From Desulfobulbaceae bacterium UBA5628 (GTDB lineage Bacteria; Desulfobacterota; Desulfobulbia; Desulfobulbales; Desulfurivibrionaceae), in NCBI GenBank assembly GCA_002421565.1, contig DIKC01000114.1, positions 1 to 8,058 on the forward strand: a DNA stretch of 8,058 nucleotides. The letters run 5' to 3'. The translations under genes and the position numbers were made by a program. The notes under the pieces were generated by a model. That model was not told where the DNA came from. It did no database searches and worked only from the letters and a program-made list of their open reading frames with translations. Each line of letters starts with the position of its first letter. Positions within the stretch are counted from its first letter, which is position 1. Positions 5,876 to 8,058 of the stretch are shown piece after piece.

Positions 5876-6653
5876 GTAAATAGCCAGGATCAGGCGGCAA
5901 GCCGGGTTGGCGGGCCGCCGCCACCGCCAGTTGATCGCAACGTTCGTTCAAGGGATTACCGGCATGGCCCCGAACCCAGATGAAGGTCACCTCCAATTCC
6001 TCGCTCAGCTTGAGCAGCCGTTGCCAGAGATCGGGGTTGAGGGCGGGCTGGCCGTCGGCCTTGCGCCATCCCCGCCGCCGCCAGCCCGCGGCCCAGCCCT
6101 TGCTGATCCCGTTGACCACGTAACTGGAGTCGGAATAAAGCGCCACCGGCTGCCCCTTTGCGCTGAGACTTTCCAGGGCCATGAGACAGGCGGTGAGTTC
6201 CATCCGATTGTTGGTGGTCAGGCAAAAGCCGCCGGATATTTCCCGACGCCGACCGTTTTCCAGCACCACCGCCCCATAGCCGCCAGGACCGGGATTGCCG
6301 ATCGCCCCGCCGTCGGTATAGATGATGATCCGGCCGGCCACGGCCTTGGCATCGCCATCATCCGGACAGCCGTCGCCCTGTTGCCGCGGGTTTGCCCGCC
6401 GCCGGGCACATGGAGGTGCAGGAGGTGGCGGGCACCTCGGAGGCGGGCAGGATGCCCGCCGAGAATGAGCGGCAACAGGGGGGCGGCTGTCCGGATGATG
6501 GGCGGCCAGCCAATCCTCCGCTTCCCGCCGGCTGGCAAAGCCCTTGAACCTGGCTCCCGGAAAACCGCTGACCTGGGCTTGGGCCGTGGGCCAATGATCA
6601 TAAATCCCCGGCACCCGGCCGACTGCCACCGCATAAAACTTCTTGCCCGCCAT
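5862..6653 (-). CDS. rnhA: Ribonuclease HI with N-terminal hybrid-binding (viroplasmin) domain
   Basis: The protein has 263 residues and starts at ATG 6653 behind a clear AAGGAG Shine-Dalgarno. Residues 1-52 ([18 protein letters not shown]... [19 protein letters not shown]) are the caulimovirus viroplasmin / RNase H1 hybrid-binding domain. Residues about 108-245 are the RNase HI catalytic domain, with the acidic site Asp114 (YTDGG), Glu152 (NRMELTA), Asp175 ([10 protein letters not shown]) and Asp240 (ERCDQLA), plus the flexible-loop His230 ([10 protein letters not shown]). It degrades the RNA strand of RNA-DNA hybrids such as R-loops and replication primers. The linker at residues about 52-100 is unusual: Pro/Arg/Cys-rich and encoded almost entirely by a palindrome-ended element in frame. 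The gene is divergent from trpB, and its 3' end contains the candidate higBA promoter. Confidence 0.95.
   Translation of the reverse strand: MAGKKFYAVAVGRVPGIYDHWPTAQAQVSGFPGARFKGFASRREAEDWLAAHHPDSRPPVAAHSRRASCPPPRCPPPPAPPCARRRANPRQQGDGCPDDGDAKAVAGRIIIYTDGGAIGNPGPGGYGAVVLENGRRREISGGFCLTTNNRMELTACLMALESLSAKGQPVALYSDSSYVVNGISKGWAAGWRRRGWRKADGQPALNPDLWQRLLKLSEELEVTFIWVRGHAGNPLNERCDQLAVAAARQPGLPPDPGYLLDKA
6355..6501. repeat. Palindromic element, about 147 bp, inserted in frame in the rnhA linker
   Basis: Bases 6355-6387 and 6469-6501 are inverted copies, with 31 of 33 positions pairing (exceptions at 6373/6483 and 6375/6481). The 81-base interior contains further palindromes: GGCGGGCA-GGA-TGCCCGCC at 6442-6460 and TGCCCG-CCGC-CGGGCA at 6393-6408. 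A third GGCGGGCA lies at 6427-6434. The total length is 49 codons, and the rnhA-sense strand contains no stop codon in any of its three frames through the element. No clear target-site duplication is visible. It resembles a MITE, a BIME/REP cluster or an ORF-tolerant palindromic element of the Rickettsia RPE kind; which one needs a genome search. Confidence 0.85.
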
Positions 6654-6674
6654 TTTGCTCCTTCCGTTCGCTTA

Positions 6675-6705
6675 CATTTACAAACCCGGCCGCATACGGT
6701 AAATT
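6675..6705 (+). promoter_or_regulatory. Candidate trpBA promoter overlapping an rnhA promoter
   Basis: TTTACA (6677-6682), a 17-base spacer and TAAATT (6700-6705) form a good sigma-70 candidate about 40 bases before trpB ATG 6744, which has AAGGA at its proper place. On the other strand TTTACC (6702-6697), 17 bases, TAAATG (6680-6675) could serve rnhA. The two would share nearly the same bases, with each -10 on the other's -35. I see no leader peptide or attenuator in the 90-base gap. Confidence 0.45.
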
Positions 6706-6743
6706 GTTTCCTTCGCGAACACAAGCCCAAGGATCAAATATCC

Positions 6744-7988
6744 ATGAATCAACAAAACGGTTACTACGGCAACTGGGGCGGGGCCTTTATCCCGGAAATT
6801 CTTCACGAAACCTTCCGGCAACTGCGGCAGGTATTTGCCGAGGCCAAGGCCGATCCCGCCTTCTGGCAGGAATACGTCGATCTGATGTCCTCCTACTCCT
6901 GCCGCCCCACCCCCCTGACCAAGGCGGAAAACCTGAGTTGCCACTTCGGGGGGGCGCAAATCTACATCAAACGGGAAGACCTCAACCACACCGGGGCGCA
7001 CAAGGCCAACAACGTCATGGGCCAGGGGTTGCTGGTCAAACGGATGGGCAAGGGCCGGGTGATCGCCGAGACCGGGGCCGGCCAGCATGGAGTGGCCACC
7101 GCCACCATGGCCGCTAAATTCGGCTTTGAATGCACGATCTACATGGGCGAGGAGGATGTCCAGCGCCAGCGGCCCAATGTCTTCTGGATGGAAAAGCTGG
7201 GGGCCACGGTGGTGCCGGTGACCTCCGGTTCCAGTACCCTCAAGGACGCGATCAACGAGGCCTTCCGCGACTGGGTGGCCAACATGGACAACACCCATTA
7301 CGTGATGGGTACGGTCTGCGGCCCCCACCCCTTCCCGGAAATGGTGGCCTGGTTCCAGCGGATCATCGGCCTGGAGGCGCGAGAGCAGATCATCGCCGCC
7401 CACGGCGGCCTGCCGGCCCGGGTCTATGCCTGCGTCGGCGGCGGCTCAAATGCCATGGGCATCTTCCAGGGCTTTCTCGATCAACCGGAAGTGGAACTGG
7501 TCGGGGTGGAGGCGGGTGGCGAGGGGCTGCAAAGCGGCCGCCATGCCGTACGCCTGGCCGGCAGCGACGCCTCGGCCGGAGTGGCCCAGGGCTACAAGAC
7601 CATGTTTCTCCAGGACGACGACGGTCAGATGCGCGACACCCATTCGGTGGCGGCCGGCCTCGACTACATCGGGGTCTCCCCCATTCTCACCGATCTCTGG
7701 GAACAAGGCCGGGTGCGCTTCAGCGCCGCCACCGACCAGGAGGTGCTGGCCGCCCTCGATCTCACCATGCGCCGGGAAGGAATCATCCCGGCCCTGGAGT
7801 CGGCCCACGCCTTTGCCCAGGCCTTCAAGGAGGCCCCCCGCATGAAACCGGACGACATCATCATCGTCAACCAGTCGGGCCGCGGAGACAAAGATATCTT
7901 TACGATCGCCGATGCATTCGGCGATCCGAAATGGCAGGCATTTATCTGTGAGAAGGCGGAAGGATATAAAAACCCAAGTCTAACCTAA
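6744..7988 (+). CDS. trpB: Tryptophan synthase beta chain
   Basis: The protein has 414 residues, slightly longer than the usual 395-405. It starts at ATG 6744 with AAGGA about 10 bases upstream. The frame is open far upstream, but only as antisense of rnhA. TrpB joins indole and L-serine to make L-tryptophan using pyridoxal phosphate. Landmarks are at the same numbers as in the Salmonella enzyme: PLP lysine Lys87 in NHTGAHKANN, catalytic Glu109 in AETGAGQHG, and the phosphate loop GGGSNAMG at 232-239. The C-terminal part reads GLDYIGVSPILTDLW where many TrpBs have GLDYPGVGP, and ends in a short Lys/Asn-rich tail, so it is a somewhat divergent TrpB1. A probable trpA starts 14 bases downstream. 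Confidence 0.97.
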   Translation: MNQQNGYYGNWGGAFIPEILHETFRQLRQVFAEAKADPAFWQEYVDLMSSYSCRPTPLTKAENLSCHFGGAQIYIKREDLNHTGAHKANNVMGQGLLVKRMGKGRVIAETGAGQHGVATATMAAKFGFECTIYMGEEDVQRQRPNVFWMEKLGATVVPVTSGSSTLKDAINEAFRDWVANMDNTHYVMGTVCGPHPFPEMVAWFQRIIGLEAREQIIAAHGGLPARVYACVGGGSNAMGIFQGFLDQPEVELVGVEAGGEGLQSGRHAVRLAGSDASAGVAQGYKTMFLQDDDGQMRDTHSVAAGLDYIGVSPILTDLWEQGRVRFSAATDQEVLAALDLTMRREGIIPALESAHAFAQAFKEAPRMKPDDIIIVNQSGRGDKDIFTIADAFGDPKWQAFICEKAEGYKNPSLT

Positions 7989-8002
7989 CAAAGGACAGTG
8001 CG

Positions 8003-8058
8003 ATGTTGGAAACATACATATGCAACAGGTTAAAAAAGAAGAAAATCCTGCTCATGAC
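8003..8058 (+). CDS. trpA: Probable tryptophan synthase alpha chain, 3'-truncated by the window edge
   Basis: An ATG at 8003 follows trpB by 14 bases with a good Shine-Dalgarno (AAAGGA, about 8 bases before). The 18 visible codons, MLETYICNRLKKKKILLM, are open to the window end. The basic helix followed by a hydrophobic strand fits the start of TrpA, specifically the variant in which ILLMTHIVxGYP replaces the usual FITAGDP region (recalled from family style, not checked). Position after trpB is the main argument. TrpA would cleave indole-3-glycerol phosphate to indole for TrpB. Confidence 0.68.
   Translation, partial: MLETYICNRLKKKKILLM

Noticed and set aside
6355..6501. CRISPR-like array in the repeat-rich rnhA linker
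   Set aside because: The repeats are inverted and nested rather than evenly spaced direct repeats, and they lie inside a coding frame.
5907..6743. Long open frame continuing upstream of trpB, giving a 693-residue product
   Set aside because: It is antisense to rnhA and the GC-rich palindromic element. The true trpB start at 6744 has a Shine-Dalgarno and the expected TrpB N-terminus with Lys87 numbering.

Overview
The window reads as a GC-rich Gram-negative chromosome. The CpoB/YbgF-type protein implies a Tol-Pal envelope system. The style of TrpB and of the start of TrpA suggests a sulfate-reducing-type Desulfobacterota (Desulfobulbales-like) organism. That placement rests on remembered protein style, not on a search.

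Layout. Positions 1-503 (+) hold the C-terminal part of a CpoB/YbgF-like TPR protein. It is followed closely by 514-2088 (+), an uncharacterised 524-aa protein that looks like a very divergent member of the HIT/GalT nucleotidyltransferase superfamily. Next come genes on the minus strand. Read in the direction of transcription (high to low coordinates) they are: RNase HI with an N-terminal hybrid-binding domain (6653-5862); a HigB-like toxin and HigA-like antitoxin (5840-5544, 5540-5235); a small SprT-gene fragment (about 5231-5164); an AbiEi-like antitoxin (5048-4326); an AbiEii-family nucleotidyltransferase toxin (4282-3188); and an SprT-like zinc metalloprotease with a DUF2786 region (3185-2061). 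The last of these overlaps the HIT-like gene tail to tail. On the plus strand, diverging from rnhA, lie trpB (6744-7988) and the first codons of a probable trpA (8003 to the end).

The ends are housekeeping genes (envelope, tryptophan synthesis, RNase H). The middle, roughly 2.06-5.85 kb, is accessory: two toxin-antitoxin modules and a metalloprotease, with the abiE stretch visibly more AT-rich than its flanks. Three structures stand out. A perfect inverted repeat sits between the AbiE antitoxin stop and the AbiE toxin start, where it could couple or restrain toxin translation. A second, degraded piece of the SprT gene lies just behind higA, so SprT sequence follows both TA modules. A palindrome-ended element of about 147 bp (49 codons) sits in frame in the linker between the two RNase HI domains.

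Working together: trpB and trpA supply the two tryptophan synthase subunits. HigBA and AbiEi/AbiEii are each expected to be self-regulating toxin/antitoxin pairs. The SprT-like protease is two bases behind the AbiE toxin and is probably co-transcribed with it, which makes a three-gene AbiE-plus-protease unit the best candidate here for an undescribed stress or defence module.
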